From positions 1 to 25,604 of IMG/VR virus record IMGVR_UViG_3300036978_000053: a stretch of 25,604 nucleotides of DNA; one strand, 5' to 3'. Position numbers and translations under genes: made by a program. The notes under the pieces are model-generated. The model searched no databases and was not told the DNA's origin. It was given only the letters and a program-made list of their open reading frames with translations. Numbering within the stretch: position 1 is the first letter of the stretch; each line of letters begins with the position of its first letter. Origin of the DNA: a virus. Shown here piece after piece: positions 1-7,550 of the stretch.

Positions 1-2
1 AG

Positions 3-1058
3 TTTGGCAAGCGATGTGAACCAGAACGTGGATGGGGATCGGTTGATTGCGAGGATGACTTTGAATGGGATTCACGCGATGGATGGCACGTCTTGCGACT
101 TGATGCCGCGAGATGCGAAAACGTCATCGAACGCAAGATTGTTTTCCCCGGTCTTCAGACGAACGAAGGTTACACGGCATACGAAGCCAAAGGCAGGACT
201 GCCGAATACTTCACGATGGCGCGTGGTTGGTTCCCGCAAGAAGGCGTATCAATGGCGATTATCACTCCGTCCATGCTTGATAACGCGATGGGTAACGTGC
301 GCTTTATTGGGCCTGTAGTGCCTCTGGCAGCGTTCGACTTGGCATTGGAAGGCAATGACACTGTTGTTTGTTCCTTTGGCAGATTCGGGCTTTCTGATGG
401 ATGGACACCAATGAGTGGTCAGTTTATTGACTTTAAATCTCCAAGGACTGTTCTTCAGTTGGATTCACAGATGACATTCCCGAAAGCTGCAACACTGGAG
501 CAAACGGCAAACATTATCAAGTTCTGCAAGAACATGAAGATTTCCCCAAACTGGTTGTGCGTTGATAGAACGGGAAATGGCGCAGGTATCCACGACTCAT
601 TGAAAACATTGTTTGGTAGTGAGGTCATGGGCGTGAATTATTCTTGGGCGGCAACGGACACGCATATCCTTGGCGATGACACGCAGAAGGCGAGTGAGCT
701 TTACAACGGGGTTGTTACGGAACTTTTGTTTGGTTTGTCCAAGTATCTTGAGTTTGAATACCTAAAAATATCGCCGGGGTTCCGCAACGATCAGCTTGTG
801 CGTCAAGCTACTGGAAGGCGTTATATGCAAAAAGGTAAAGGCATGGTTCGTGTGGAAAGTAAAAAAGATTATGTTAAGCGCACACGGCAACCATCACCTG
901 ACGCACTGGATTCACTTTCCATGCTTGTGTTTCTCATGAGACAACGCGCAGGCTCAACTGCGACTATGATTGAAGGCAAAAAAGAAGTGCCGAGGTTAAT
1001 GGATCGTGGAATGGCTTCTATCGTGGATAAAATAGAATTTATCGATTTTAGCGAATAA
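3..1058 (+). CDS. terL: Terminase large subunit, C-terminal part (5' end missing)
   Basis: The frame is open from the window edge, so the N-terminal ATPase domain lies outside and 351 residues are visible. The visible part reads as the RNase H-like nuclease domain that cuts concatemeric phage DNA during packaging. Candidate metal-binding acids are in order: the Asp in AAFDLALEGND (codon at 336), the Asp in CVDRTGNGAG (codon at 564), and the acids in SPDALDSL near the end (codons at 900 and 909). The GNGAG stretch and the terminal Asp pair are typical of large terminases. A Cys-rich gene and a portal gene follow directly, as expected for a packaging module. The ATG at 93 is internal, since coding-like sequence continues upstream of it. 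The family call rests on motifs and gene order, not on a search. Confidence 0.9.
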   Translation, partial: FGKRCEPERGWGSVDCEDDFEWDSRDGWHVLRLDAARCENVIERKIVFPGLQTNEGYTAYEAKGRTAEYFTMARGWFPQEGVSMAIITPSMLDNAMGNVRFIGPVVPLAAFDLALEGNDTVVCSFGRFGLSDGWTPMSGQFIDFKSPRTVLQLDSQMTFPKAATLEQTANIIKFCKNMKISPNWLCVDRTGNGAGIHDSLKTLFGSEVMGVNYSWAATDTHILGDDTQKASELYNGVVTELLFGLSKYLEFEYLKISPGFRNDQLVRQATGRRYMQKGKGMVRVESKKDYVKRTRQPSPDALDSLSMLVFLMRQRAGSTATMIEGKKEVPRLMDRGMASIVDKIEFIDFSE

Positions 1059-1208
1059 ATGAAACATATAAAAGATAGCGTATAATCAAATGTGGTTTGA
1101 TTTATTTATCAAATATGATGCACTAAGTGCCGATTACTTGCTTTATTTATCAAATATGATAAATTATGCTTGCAAAATTTAACGCTTTAGAATATTAGGA
1201 TCGAACTC
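1059..1208 (+). promoter_or_regulatory. Repeat- and hairpin-rich intergenic region, possible promoter/operator
   Basis: This is one of the few real gaps in the left half. A perfect TATAAT lies at 1081-1086, without a good -35 box 17 bases upstream. AATCAAA (1084-1090) pairs with TTTGATT (1096-1102). GCACT (1120-1124) and AGTGC (1126-1130) form a near-palindrome. A 19-base sequence occurs twice (1101-1119 and 1142-1160). Its second copy sits in the inverted repeat ATTTATCA/TGATAAAT (1145-1152 and 1157-1164). Together this suggests a regulated promoter or protein-binding site in front of the next gene. The function is inferred. Confidence 0.4.
1101..1160 (+). repeat. 19-base direct repeat, two copies
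   Basis: TTTATTTATCAAATATGAT is present identically at 1101-1119 and 1142-1160, with starts 41 bases apart. The repeat contains ATCA-AATA-TGAT, a short inverted repeat, and the second copy extends it to 8-base arms. Two matching sites about four helical turns apart would suit cooperative binding of a repressor or activator, but no binding protein can be assigned. Confidence 0.75.
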
Positions 1209-1790
1209 ATGGCAAAAGTAATTATCGGAATGATCCCTCCGGGTGGATGGCATTACTACGATTCTGATGCGAAACTAACGTCTCACTCGTATGAAGGACT
1301 GCTTAAAGCGGTTACGGATTATCGCGCCGAAAACCATTTGCCTGTTGGCGATGTTGAAAGCGATGTCAATAGTTACATTTGCTCCAATTGGCCTAACTTT
1401 TGTCACGGGGTTGACATGGTTGTTGTGACGAGCATCCATCCAGAAACCAAACAGCAAACATTGCTGAATGACATTACAATTTGGGCAAGAAACATTCTTA
1501 ATTCCAAAACTGCAAACAATCTTGTTTCAGATGATCTTGCCGAGGAGCGAGCCAAAATTTGCAAGAGTTGTCAATACAATAAAAATTGGCGCGGAGGTTG
1601 TGGATCGTGCGTAACTTCAACAGAGCGCATTTCAGCTTCAATCCGAAATGGAAGAGATACGAAATCGTCAAGCAAATTAGGTGGATGCGACTTGATGCGG
1701 CATGACAATCGAAGTGCAATTTTCTTTGACAAGGCAAAACTTTCGCAAGCAACTTCTCTTCCAGAAAATTGTTGGATGAATATTAAATAA
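1209..1790 (+). CDS. Cys-rich putative zinc-binding phage protein
   Basis: This 193-residue protein of unknown function sits between the terminase and portal genes. The C-terminal half has a regular cysteine pattern: Cys118-x2-Cys121, Cys131-x2-Cys134, Cys160 and Cys188. The surrounding text (ERAKICKSCQYN, GGCGSC, GGCDLM, PENCW) looks like a zinc ribbon or a pair of knuckles. The N-terminal half has no motif I recognise. From memory, similar small Cys-rich proteins occur in phage structural clusters, but no role is established here. The start is one of the few with a Shine-Dalgarno-like sequence (AGGA at 1197-1200). The stop lies one base before the portal start, so the two are probably co-transcribed. 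Confidence 0.75.
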   Translation: MAKVIIGMIPPGGWHYYDSDAKLTSHSYEGLLKAVTDYRAENHLPVGDVESDVNSYICSNWPNFCHGVDMVVVTSIHPETKQQTLLNDITIWARNILNSKTANNLVSDDLAEERAKICKSCQYNKNWRGGCGSCVTSTERISASIRNGRDTKSSSKLGGCDLMRHDNRSAIFFDKAKLSQATSLPENCWMNIK

Positions 1791-1791
1791 T

Positions 1792-4209
1792 ATGGCAGAT
1801 GTCCTTAAACCACTTCCCGCTATCGTAACGGATACATATGCGACAAAATCACCTCGCATTACCAACTCTTACGACAAGCCTCGCATTCTTGATCTGGATG
1901 TTGTTGATCCCACTACTGGCAATAACGATGTTGTCAATAAAGATACTTTGCAGGTTAAGCGGACATTCAAAGATGCCGCACAAGCGCACTCTGCTTATCG
2001 CAGGCTTAAACAGCAGAATGTCGAGAGGAACAAGAAGAATCAACTGATTCAGAAAAAACTCAACAATGAGCCTCCATATGCTGCAAAAAAACTGGAAAGC
2101 ATGGGCCAGAATTGGAGGTCTAATCGTCCTACTGGTTTTCTTTCCACGATGGTTAGCCGAATTCAACCTCCTTTTAGGCAGGTCATCGAGCAGGCTACAA
2201 CTCTCACCTTCTCAAAGTATCCAGTTGAAGGAGTAGATGCCGAAAACAAAACAAAAGTTTTCCGCGAAGAGGTAACGAAGTGCATCCGTGGATGGAGTGG
2301 TCACGATGACATCGTGGCACAAGTTGTCCATGAAAATACCACATTTGGATTTTGTGGTCTATGTTGGGACGATTTGCGCGATTGGAAACCAGAATTCCTG
2401 CGCCAAGATTATACTTTCTTTTCGATTGAAACACCGCAAGAGGTGGATTCAACTCCGATTTGGGCAAGGAAACGCAGATACCAGATTGCCGAGTTGATGC
2501 CAGTGCTTGAAGACCCTGTTACTGCTGCGATGGCAGGATGGCATATCAAGAATCTTGTCAAGGCAATTAACAACGCAATTCCTGCTGGACGCACGCTTGA
2601 TGCTGATGATGACGCACGCCGATATGAGGACTGGATTCGTGAAGGATCGTATGGCGCAAGCTACGAGAATGACGCAAAGTATGTCGAGCTTGGCGAGTTG
2701 TTGGTGAAAGAACCGCACGGCAAGATTAGCCGATTCTTGTTTGACGATAAGAGCGGAGACGAGATTTGCACACAGATTGATCGTTACAACAAGATGAGCG
2801 AGTGCCTTGCGTTGTTCGCTATCGAGATCGGAAATGGAAACCTGATGGGTTCCCGTGGTGCGGGACGTGATCTTTACAACACGCATATTGCAGTTGACAA
2901 AGCCCGAAACCTTGTTGTGGACAATGTGTATCTGAAAGGAATGTTGTTGCTCAAGAAGGGGCCAAATGCGAAGGCAGGAGCAGCACCACTGACTGTCCAT
3001 CACCCTGTTTGCTATATCGCGGAAGGATATGAAGTGATTCCGCAAAACTTGCCAGCGGACGTTGATGACTTCCTTCGTTTGGATCAGTTTATTAGTGGTC
3101 TTGCTGAAATCCAAGTTGGAACATTCCTGCCGGGAATGCCAATGGAAGCGCAGGGCGGGAAGCGCACGGCATCTGAAGTAAATCGCGTTGCCGCTATTGA
3201 AAACCAACTCCGCGAAGGCATCCTAATGCGCTGGACGAAGCAATACAGCAAGGCAGTTGAGCGTATGCAACGAGGCATCTGTCATCCAGAACACGTTAAA
3301 GCTGCTGCTGAGTTGAAAACTCGTCTTGACATCGCTCGCCAAATGGTTCCATCAGCAACATGGGCAAGGCGTGAAGTTGTTGATGCCTTTGATCGTTCCG
3401 TGATGGACTTGCCATCGTTCCTTGTTCCTTTCGAGGTTCCAGAACACTTGGATGAAGACGCTATTGCCTGCTGCTTAAATATGCTTGAACGCAATCTTCC
3501 TCCAGCGGACATTTTGCTCATGGCATATAGTCCAGCGGAAGAATTGTTGCCTGACACGCAAGCCCAAGACAACGCGATGCTTGATCTTATGATCCAGCGT
3601 TACATGGGCAATCCGCAAGTCAACCAAGACGAGTTGCTAAAACTTGATTGGTCACGCAAGATGGGTGAAAGCATTGCCAACCAAGTCATCCTTCCGAAAG
3701 ATCAGGTTGAGGCGTTGGCAATTGAAGCGACCCGTCAACAGATTATCGAGTTGCAGTCTATCATCGCGGGACAAGAAGTTCCAGTTTCTCCGCGAGACAA
3801 TGACATTGTTCATCTTGATACGATGGCGCAAAAACTCATGCCGCTTATTGAGCAAGCTCCAGCAGGCACATTGCCTCCAGAAATGGTTGCGCCATTCATG
3901 AAGGCGTTGCAACATTTCATGATGCACATTGGACAAGCGGAAGCGAAAGGTGCAAACTCGCAGCAAGTGACGCAATACAAGCAAGCCGCAAAACAAGCAT
4001 TCGATCATCTCACAGCGGGTCACGGAACTCCACCACCTCCAGAGTTGCAACCAGCGGCAGGCGCAGGATTGCCATCAGGTGGAGGTGGACGCAGGCCAGT
4101 TGTTGCACAAGCAAAGGCTGTTGGCGAAATGACAGAGCAAGCAGCACCAACTCAACTTGGAACGATTAACGAAATCGCTAATCCTCCTAAACCAGTTACA
4201 GCAGGATAA
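1792..4209 (+). CDS. Portal protein (large, head-to-tail connector)
   Basis: At 805 residues this is larger than typical portals of about 400-550 residues and nearer the size seen in some podoviruses. The portal forms the dodecameric ring at the capsid vertex through which DNA is packaged and ejected. The call rests on position immediately after the terminase module and before a scaffold-like gene and the capsid gene. It also fits the long helical central and C-terminal regions and the Pro/Gly/Ala/Gln-rich tail (about residues 700-805). The segment around residues 100-140 (RPTGFLSTMVSRIQPPFRQ) resembles the N-terminal wing of large portals, from memory only. No Shine-Dalgarno is visible before the ATG. 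Its identity as a structural protein is fairly secure; portal is the best specific call. Confidence 0.75.
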   Translation: MADVLKPLPAIVTDTYATKSPRITNSYDKPRILDLDVVDPTTGNNDVVNKDTLQVKRTFKDAAQAHSAYRRLKQQNVERNKKNQLIQKKLNNEPPYAAKKLESMGQNWRSNRPTGFLSTMVSRIQPPFRQVIEQATTLTFSKYPVEGVDAENKTKVFREEVTKCIRGWSGHDDIVAQVVHENTTFGFCGLCWDDLRDWKPEFLRQDYTFFSIETPQEVDSTPIWARKRRYQIAELMPVLEDPVTAAMAGWHIKNLVKAINNAIPAGRTLDADDDARRYEDWIREGSYGASYENDAKYVELGELLVKEPHGKISRFLFDDKSGDEICTQIDRYNKMSECLALFAIEIGNGNLMGSRGAGRDLYNTHIAVDKARNLVVDNVYLKGMLLLKKGPNAKAGAAPLTVHHPVCYIAEGYEVIPQNLPADVDDFLRLDQFISGLAEIQVGTFLPGMPMEAQGGKRTASEVNRVAAIENQLREGILMRWTKQYSKAVERMQRGICHPEHVKAAAELKTRLDIARQMVPSATWARREVVDAFDRSVMDLPSFLVPFEVPEHLDEDAIACCLNMLERNLPPADILLMAYSPAEELLPDTQAQDNAMLDLMIQRYMGNPQVNQDELLKLDWSRKMGESIANQVILPKDQVEALAIEATRQQIIELQSIIAGQEVPVSPRDNDIVHLDTMAQKLMPLIEQAPAGTLPPEMVAPFMKALQHFMMHIGQAEAKGANSQQVTQYKQAAKQAFDHLTAGHGTPPPPELQPAAGAGLPSGGGGRRPVVAQAKAVGEMTEQAAPTQLGTINEIANPPKPVTAG

Positions 4210-4231
4210 ACAACAAAAACAAAATAACATT

Positions 4232-4489
4232 ATGGGCGGCGCAAATTCACAAGCACTTAAAAATTACAAGAAATACGCGATGCAGGAAGCACAACCTGAT
4301 CGTGGAGAAGGTATGTCACAACAAACGGCAGACGCATACGCTAAATTTGACAACAAAGCGTCTACTCCAAACGCATTTGGACGCGATGCAAAAAAAGTTG
4401 ATCCAGCATCTGTTATTAAAAAAGAAGACGTTAATTTGATTAAAAAACCAATGTCGTCGTATGATGCCATTGACGCAGGGTTGCGATAA
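4232..4489 (+). CDS. Small hypothetical phage protein (85 aa)
   Basis: This is a small polar protein of unknown function, rich in Lys, Ala, Asp and Gln. The frame is open further upstream, to an ATG at 4157 inside the portal gene. I prefer the ATG at 4232 because it lies just after the portal stop. It also follows an A-rich leader (CAACAAAAACAAAATAACATT) like those before neighbouring genes. The text PNAFGRDAKKVDP and the ending SYDAIDAGLR are noteworthy: the scaffold-like protein downstream ends with a similar phrase (DAIDLGLDEAGL). That may reflect a short capsid- or portal-interacting tail shared by the two. No domain is recognised. Confidence 0.7.
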   Translation: MGGANSQALKNYKKYAMQEAQPDRGEGMSQQTADAYAKFDNKASTPNAFGRDAKKVDPASVIKKEDVNLIKKPMSSYDAIDAGLR

Positions 4490-4525
4490 GCTATCCTGTA
4501 ATTATAAACAAATACATAACAAATT

Positions 4526-4765
4526 ATGAAGTGGACAAACGCAGACAGCGTTACCTTACGGGAATATTTAAATAAATCTGGCAACAAATTGATAGATTAT
4601 TACCGCTCGCGCATTCCGTTGTGCGATGGTAAATCGATTGAAGAAGTTGCGTTGCAAGCAAAGTTCAAAGAAGGATTTGAATTTGCTATTCGTGAACTAC
4701 AAGACCTTTCTTCGCAGAACGAAGATAACTCAGATGCATCAGCGGGTAATTTTACCGCAATGTAA
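4526..4765 (+). CDS. Small hypothetical phage protein (79 aa)
   Basis: This is a soluble 79-residue protein of unknown function. Residues 8-65 look helical. It contains one Cys (residue 33) and ends in a polar, Asn/Ser-rich tail. No signal peptide, membrane segment or known motif is visible. The start has no Shine-Dalgarno and follows an A-rich leader (ATACATAACAAATT). It lies within the run of small genes between portal and scaffold, so a virion or assembly role is possible, but this is only positional inference. Confidence 0.7.
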   Translation: MKWTNADSVTLREYLNKSGNKLIDYYRSRIPLCDGKSIEEVALQAKFKEGFEFAIRELQDLSSQNEDNSDASAGNFTAM

Positions 4766-4788
4766 AAATACATAATTTCAGTAAACAT

Positions 4789-4944
4789 ATGAGAAAAAAA
4801 CAACAAGGATTGTGGGCTAACATCCACGCTAAACGTGAACGCATTGCTGCTGGTAGTGGCGAGAAAATGAGAAAGGTTGGAAGCAAAGGCGCACCAACTG
4901 CAAAGGCACTTAAACAATCAGCGAAAACAGAAAAAAAGAAATGA
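4789..4944 (+). CDS. Very small basic protein (51 aa)
   Basis: This short gene encodes 51 residues, strongly basic, with the core GLWANIHAKRERIAAGSGEK followed by MRKVGSKGAPTAKA. I have seen the pattern of G-L-W-x-N-I-H-A-K-R then S-G-E-K-M-R-K-x-G-S-K-G-A-P-T in other phage and giant-virus proteins, often as a short domain of unknown function. That is memory, not a search. Its stop overlaps the start of the next basic protein (ATGA at 4941-4944), so the two are probably translationally coupled. The leader AGTAAACAT has no Shine-Dalgarno. The charge suggests nucleic-acid contact, for example inside the head, but no function is shown. Confidence 0.75.
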   Translation: MRKKQQGLWANIHAKRERIAAGSGEKMRKVGSKGAPTAKALKQSAKTEKKK

Positions 4945-5195
4945 AATCAGCACCAGCAAAAGGAAAGAAGTCAGTCAAAATTGTTAAGAACAAAACAACT
5001 GGCAGGACTAAAAAAGTATCTTACGGACAGAAGGGTGCAAAAATATCTCCCGGCACAACCCGTGGTGACAGCTATTGTGCCAGAAGTTTAGGCATTAAAA
5101 AAGCATTGCCAAAATCAAAACAAAACGATCCCAATACACCAAATAATTTAAGCCGCCGCAAATGGAAATGCGCGGGAGCTAAATCAATGAAGTAA
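4941..5195 (+). CDS. Small basic Cys-containing protein (84 aa)
   Basis: This is an 84-residue, very Lys/Arg-rich protein that overlaps the preceding gene by four bases. Recognisable phrases are TGRTKKVSYGQKGAKISPGT, then GDSYCARS, then PNTPNNLSRRKWKCAG. The spacing of the two Cys residues with Tyr, Trp and basic residues looks like a small conserved module. I recall similar text in other phages and large viruses without a known function. It does not look like a classical histone or protamine, but the charge would suit DNA binding in the capsid. The pairing with the 51-residue basic protein suggests the two act together. Confidence 0.75.
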   Translation: MKSAPAKGKKSVKIVKNKTTGRTKKVSYGQKGAKISPGTTRGDSYCARSLGIKKALPKSKQNDPNTPNNLSRRKWKCAGAKSMK

Positions 5196-5206
5196 TAAAC
5201 AAATAT

Positions 5207-6490
5207 ATGGAAAACGACACAGAAAACACAGTAGAACCAGACGTGACAGGATTTGGCAACCCAAGTCTTGACTCAGACCCAATCGATGACACAACAAGCG
5301 CAACAATTGATAGCTTGCTTGACGAAGCACTTGGAGAAACAACAGAAAACAATGAACAACCTAATACTTCTGATACTGGAGAAAATACAGACAATTCACT
5401 TGAAGATTCAGTTGCACCTACGGAAACGCAGGCTGAAAAAACAACTGGCGAGAGTCAGGGCAATGTTCAACCAGAACCTCAACAACCAGTCGAGCCAAAA
5501 ATCGACATCGATCCAGAAATCGCAGCCATTGAGCAACCTCGCAATCTCAGCGAAAAAAACCAAAGCAACTGGCGTAAACTTCAAGAAACTGCAAGTCAAT
5601 ACAAGCAGCAAGCCGCCGAAGCAGAAGTTCTGCGTCAACGACTCTCCGAAGCAGAGCAAAGAAAAGAAATCCCGCAAGACTACGAAGAACTCAAAAAGTT
5701 CCGCGCAATCTTCGACATCAAAAACGATCCAGAGTTCAAAAGCAAATACGAAGCACCGATCCAAAGTGCCAAGGAAAGTATATATGGAATTCTAAGGAAG
5801 CATGGCGCGGGAGATGAGGTAATCAACTCTATTGAGGAGGCTGGAGGGCCAGATAAGGTTGCCGACTCATTCTGGAAACAAGCTGCATTTCAAAAACTGC
5901 CATTGACTGATGCTGAAAGGTTGAAACGTGGTCTTGTTGATGTTTCTGAGCTTAAGGAAAAGCAAGATGCCGAAATTTCTCATGCCGCTGAACACGCTGA
6001 AGAAATTCTTGCTCAACGTGAGACTCAAAATAAAGAGTGGTATGGCAAGGAAGTTGAGCAAATTGACAATTACATGGAGGAGATTACTAAAGACCTTCCG
6101 TGGGCAAGGTTTGTTGAACCTCTTCCGAATGCAACTCCAGAGCAACTTAAACAAGTTGAAGATCACAATAAACGAGTTGGAGACTTGGCAACAAAGTTCA
6201 ATTCTGCGCTTTGGCCTACAACGGCACAGGAACGCGCCAATGTTGCTGCATCTGCCGTGTTTAGTCATGTTCTCACAGAACAACTACGCACAGAGCAGGC
6301 TCAAAAGAATGCGCTCATGGATCAAGTCAAGCAACTTACTTCAGAAAATAACAAGCTCAAAGGAAGTTCCAAACTTCCAAAGCAAACTGTTACAACTCAA
6401 GTATCCAATAAACCATCCAATTTGTCTGATCGGATTAAAATGAATGCCTCAGACGCAATTGACCTTGGTTTGGATGAGGCTGGATTGTAA
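5207..6490 (+). CDS. Scaffold-like acidic coiled-coil protein
   Basis: This 427-residue protein is a probable capsid scaffold, which guides procapsid assembly and is then removed. Residues 1-100 are acidic and low in complexity (Asp, Glu, Thr, Asn). Residues 110-170 and 260-385 are rich in Glu, Lys, Gln and Ala with heptad-like spacing, consistent with coiled coils. The last 40 residues (DRIKMNASDAIDLGLDEAGL) may be the capsid-binding tail. Length, charge and position between portal and capsid genes fit scaffolds, which are rarely recognisable by sequence. A minor virion protein is the alternative. The leader AATAAACAAATAT has no Shine-Dalgarno. Confidence 0.65.
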   Translation: MENDTENTVEPDVTGFGNPSLDSDPIDDTTSATIDSLLDEALGETTENNEQPNTSDTGENTDNSLEDSVAPTETQAEKTTGESQGNVQPEPQQPVEPKIDIDPEIAAIEQPRNLSEKNQSNWRKLQETASQYKQQAAEAEVLRQRLSEAEQRKEIPQDYEELKKFRAIFDIKNDPEFKSKYEAPIQSAKESIYGILRKHGAGDEVINSIEEAGGPDKVADSFWKQAAFQKLPLTDAERLKRGLVDVSELKEKQDAEISHAAEHAEEILAQRETQNKEWYGKEVEQIDNYMEEITKDLPWARFVEPLPNATPEQLKQVEDHNKRVGDLATKFNSALWPTTAQERANVAASAVFSHVLTEQLRTEQAQKNALMDQVKQLTSENNKLKGSSKLPKQTVTTQVSNKPSNLSDRIKMNASDAIDLGLDEAGL

Positions 6491-6563
6491 AAAATATACC
6501 AACTTATATCAATGTATAGCAAGTTTAGTGTATAACTCGATAAACTTAGTATAAATTAAAAAT
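6491..6563 (+). promoter_or_regulatory. AT-rich intergenic gap with inverted repeat
   Basis: AAGTTTA (6521-6527) and TAAACTT (6541-6547) form a perfect 7-base inverted repeat around a 13-base spacer. Two similar phrases, TTTAGTGTATAA and CTTAGTATAAAT, lie on either side. This separates the scaffold-like gene from the glycosyltransferase pair. It could be a promoter or operator for a separately controlled unit, but no clear -35/-10 pair is present. Confidence 0.3.
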
Positions 6564-7520
6564 ATGGAAGTAAAAGTATCGCCAGATGAACGCATTACAA
6601 TGAACGCATTGGACAATTTTGATCCATTTGCGCGTAATGGCGTTCCTACGCAACCTCTAAATCAACCCAAAGTTGCAAAAAAGCCCGGACGCAAGCCAAA
6701 AGAGGAGGTAACTACCGAAAAAGAGCATCGTAATGTTGATATTGGCACACAGAACGAGACAAAACCTCTGGAAACCATCGAAAATGCAGTTCCAGAACCT
6801 AAAATTGAGGAGGAACTACACAAATCATTGCCACTACAGCAACCAATTGTAGAGTCCAGAACTTCTGAAGGGTTGCCAAGCTACAGAACAGAGTTTTCTG
6901 GTCGAGATATTTTTGTTGGATTCTCCGCTGGATCACCGACGAATGCAATTTCGGCATTTTCGCTTGTAAATATGGCACTTGATTTTGGTCGAGACAAAAT
7001 CCGCTTTGATTTTTCTATCAGCGATGGAAATTTCTACCATTCCCGCAACGAGCTTGCTAAAAAGTTCCTTGAGACGGACGCTAAATGGCTTTTGCTGCTC
7101 GCAAATGACATTATCCCTTCAGTTGGTCGTCCAGCATGGGCAAAAGCTACTGTAGGGGCAGCGAGAGGCTTGCAAGACCTGCCTCTGCAACGTCATGTCA
7201 TCCATCGTTTGATTGGAAGCGGGAAAACACTTGTTGGAGGCGCGTATTTTGAAAATGCTGATGCCTCTTCAATTGCTTGTTCAGACAAAAACCTTGGAAC
7301 TAAGGCAAAATCATATCCCGATGAAATCGTCCCTGTAGATTGGGTTGGTTCTGGATGTATGCTGATCCATCGTCGCGTATTTACTGACATTGGCGAGCGT
7401 CAAGGAGGATTTTTCTATCCAGATGACATTTCGTTCTGCAAACGCGCAAAAGATGCAGGTCATCAACCGCACATTGACCTTGGAATTCCAGTATTCCATG
7501 TCGGGTATAAATCTTACTGA
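6564..7520 (+). CDS. GT-A-type (family 2-like) glycosyltransferase with disordered N-terminus
   Basis: This 318-residue protein has two parts. Residues 1-105 are low-complexity and rich in Pro, Lys and Glu, and include KPGRKPKEE. Residues 112-318 look like a GT-A fold sugar transferase: FVGFSAGSPTNAISAFSLVN, then WLLLLANDIIP (174-184), then VDWVGSGCMLIHRRVF (258-273), then DISFCKRAKDAGH (288-300) and a terminal FHVGY. Acid-x-D sugar-nucleotide sites normally follow the hydrophobic strand. Here the triplet is Ala-Asn-Asp (180-182), so only one canonical Asp remains. Phage enzymes of this kind modify DNA bases, virion proteins or host surface sugars; the substrate cannot be read from sequence. 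It lies next to a second transferase-like gene. Confidence 0.7.
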   Translation: MEVKVSPDERITMNALDNFDPFARNGVPTQPLNQPKVAKKPGRKPKEEVTTEKEHRNVDIGTQNETKPLETIENAVPEPKIEEELHKSLPLQQPIVESRTSEGLPSYRTEFSGRDIFVGFSAGSPTNAISAFSLVNMALDFGRDKIRFDFSISDGNFYHSRNELAKKFLETDAKWLLLLANDIIPSVGRPAWAKATVGAARGLQDLPLQRHVIHRLIGSGKTLVGGAYFENADASSIACSDKNLGTKAKSYPDEIVPVDWVGSGCMLIHRRVFTDIGERQGGFFYPDDISFCKRAKDAGHQPHIDLGIPVFHVGYKSY

Positions 7521-7550
7521 TAAAACCAAAATTTACCATTTCGGGTATAA
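7501..7550 (+). repeat. Short direct repeat TCGGGTATAA around the gene junction
   Basis: TCGGGTATAA occurs at 7501-7510, inside the end of the upstream gene, and at 7541-7550, directly in front of the next start codon. Both are preceded by CCATG or CCATT. The second copy creates TATAAT overlapping the ATG. It may be a small duplication that created the junction. No regulatory role is demonstrated. Confidence 0.5.

Noticed and set aside
4-318. 104-residue frame starting near the window edge
   Set aside because: It overlaps the terminase frame, which is open from the edge and carries nuclease motifs.
2449-3207. 252-residue - strand frame within the portal gene
   Set aside because: It overlaps a well-supported portal gene on the other strand and shows no motif or start signal.
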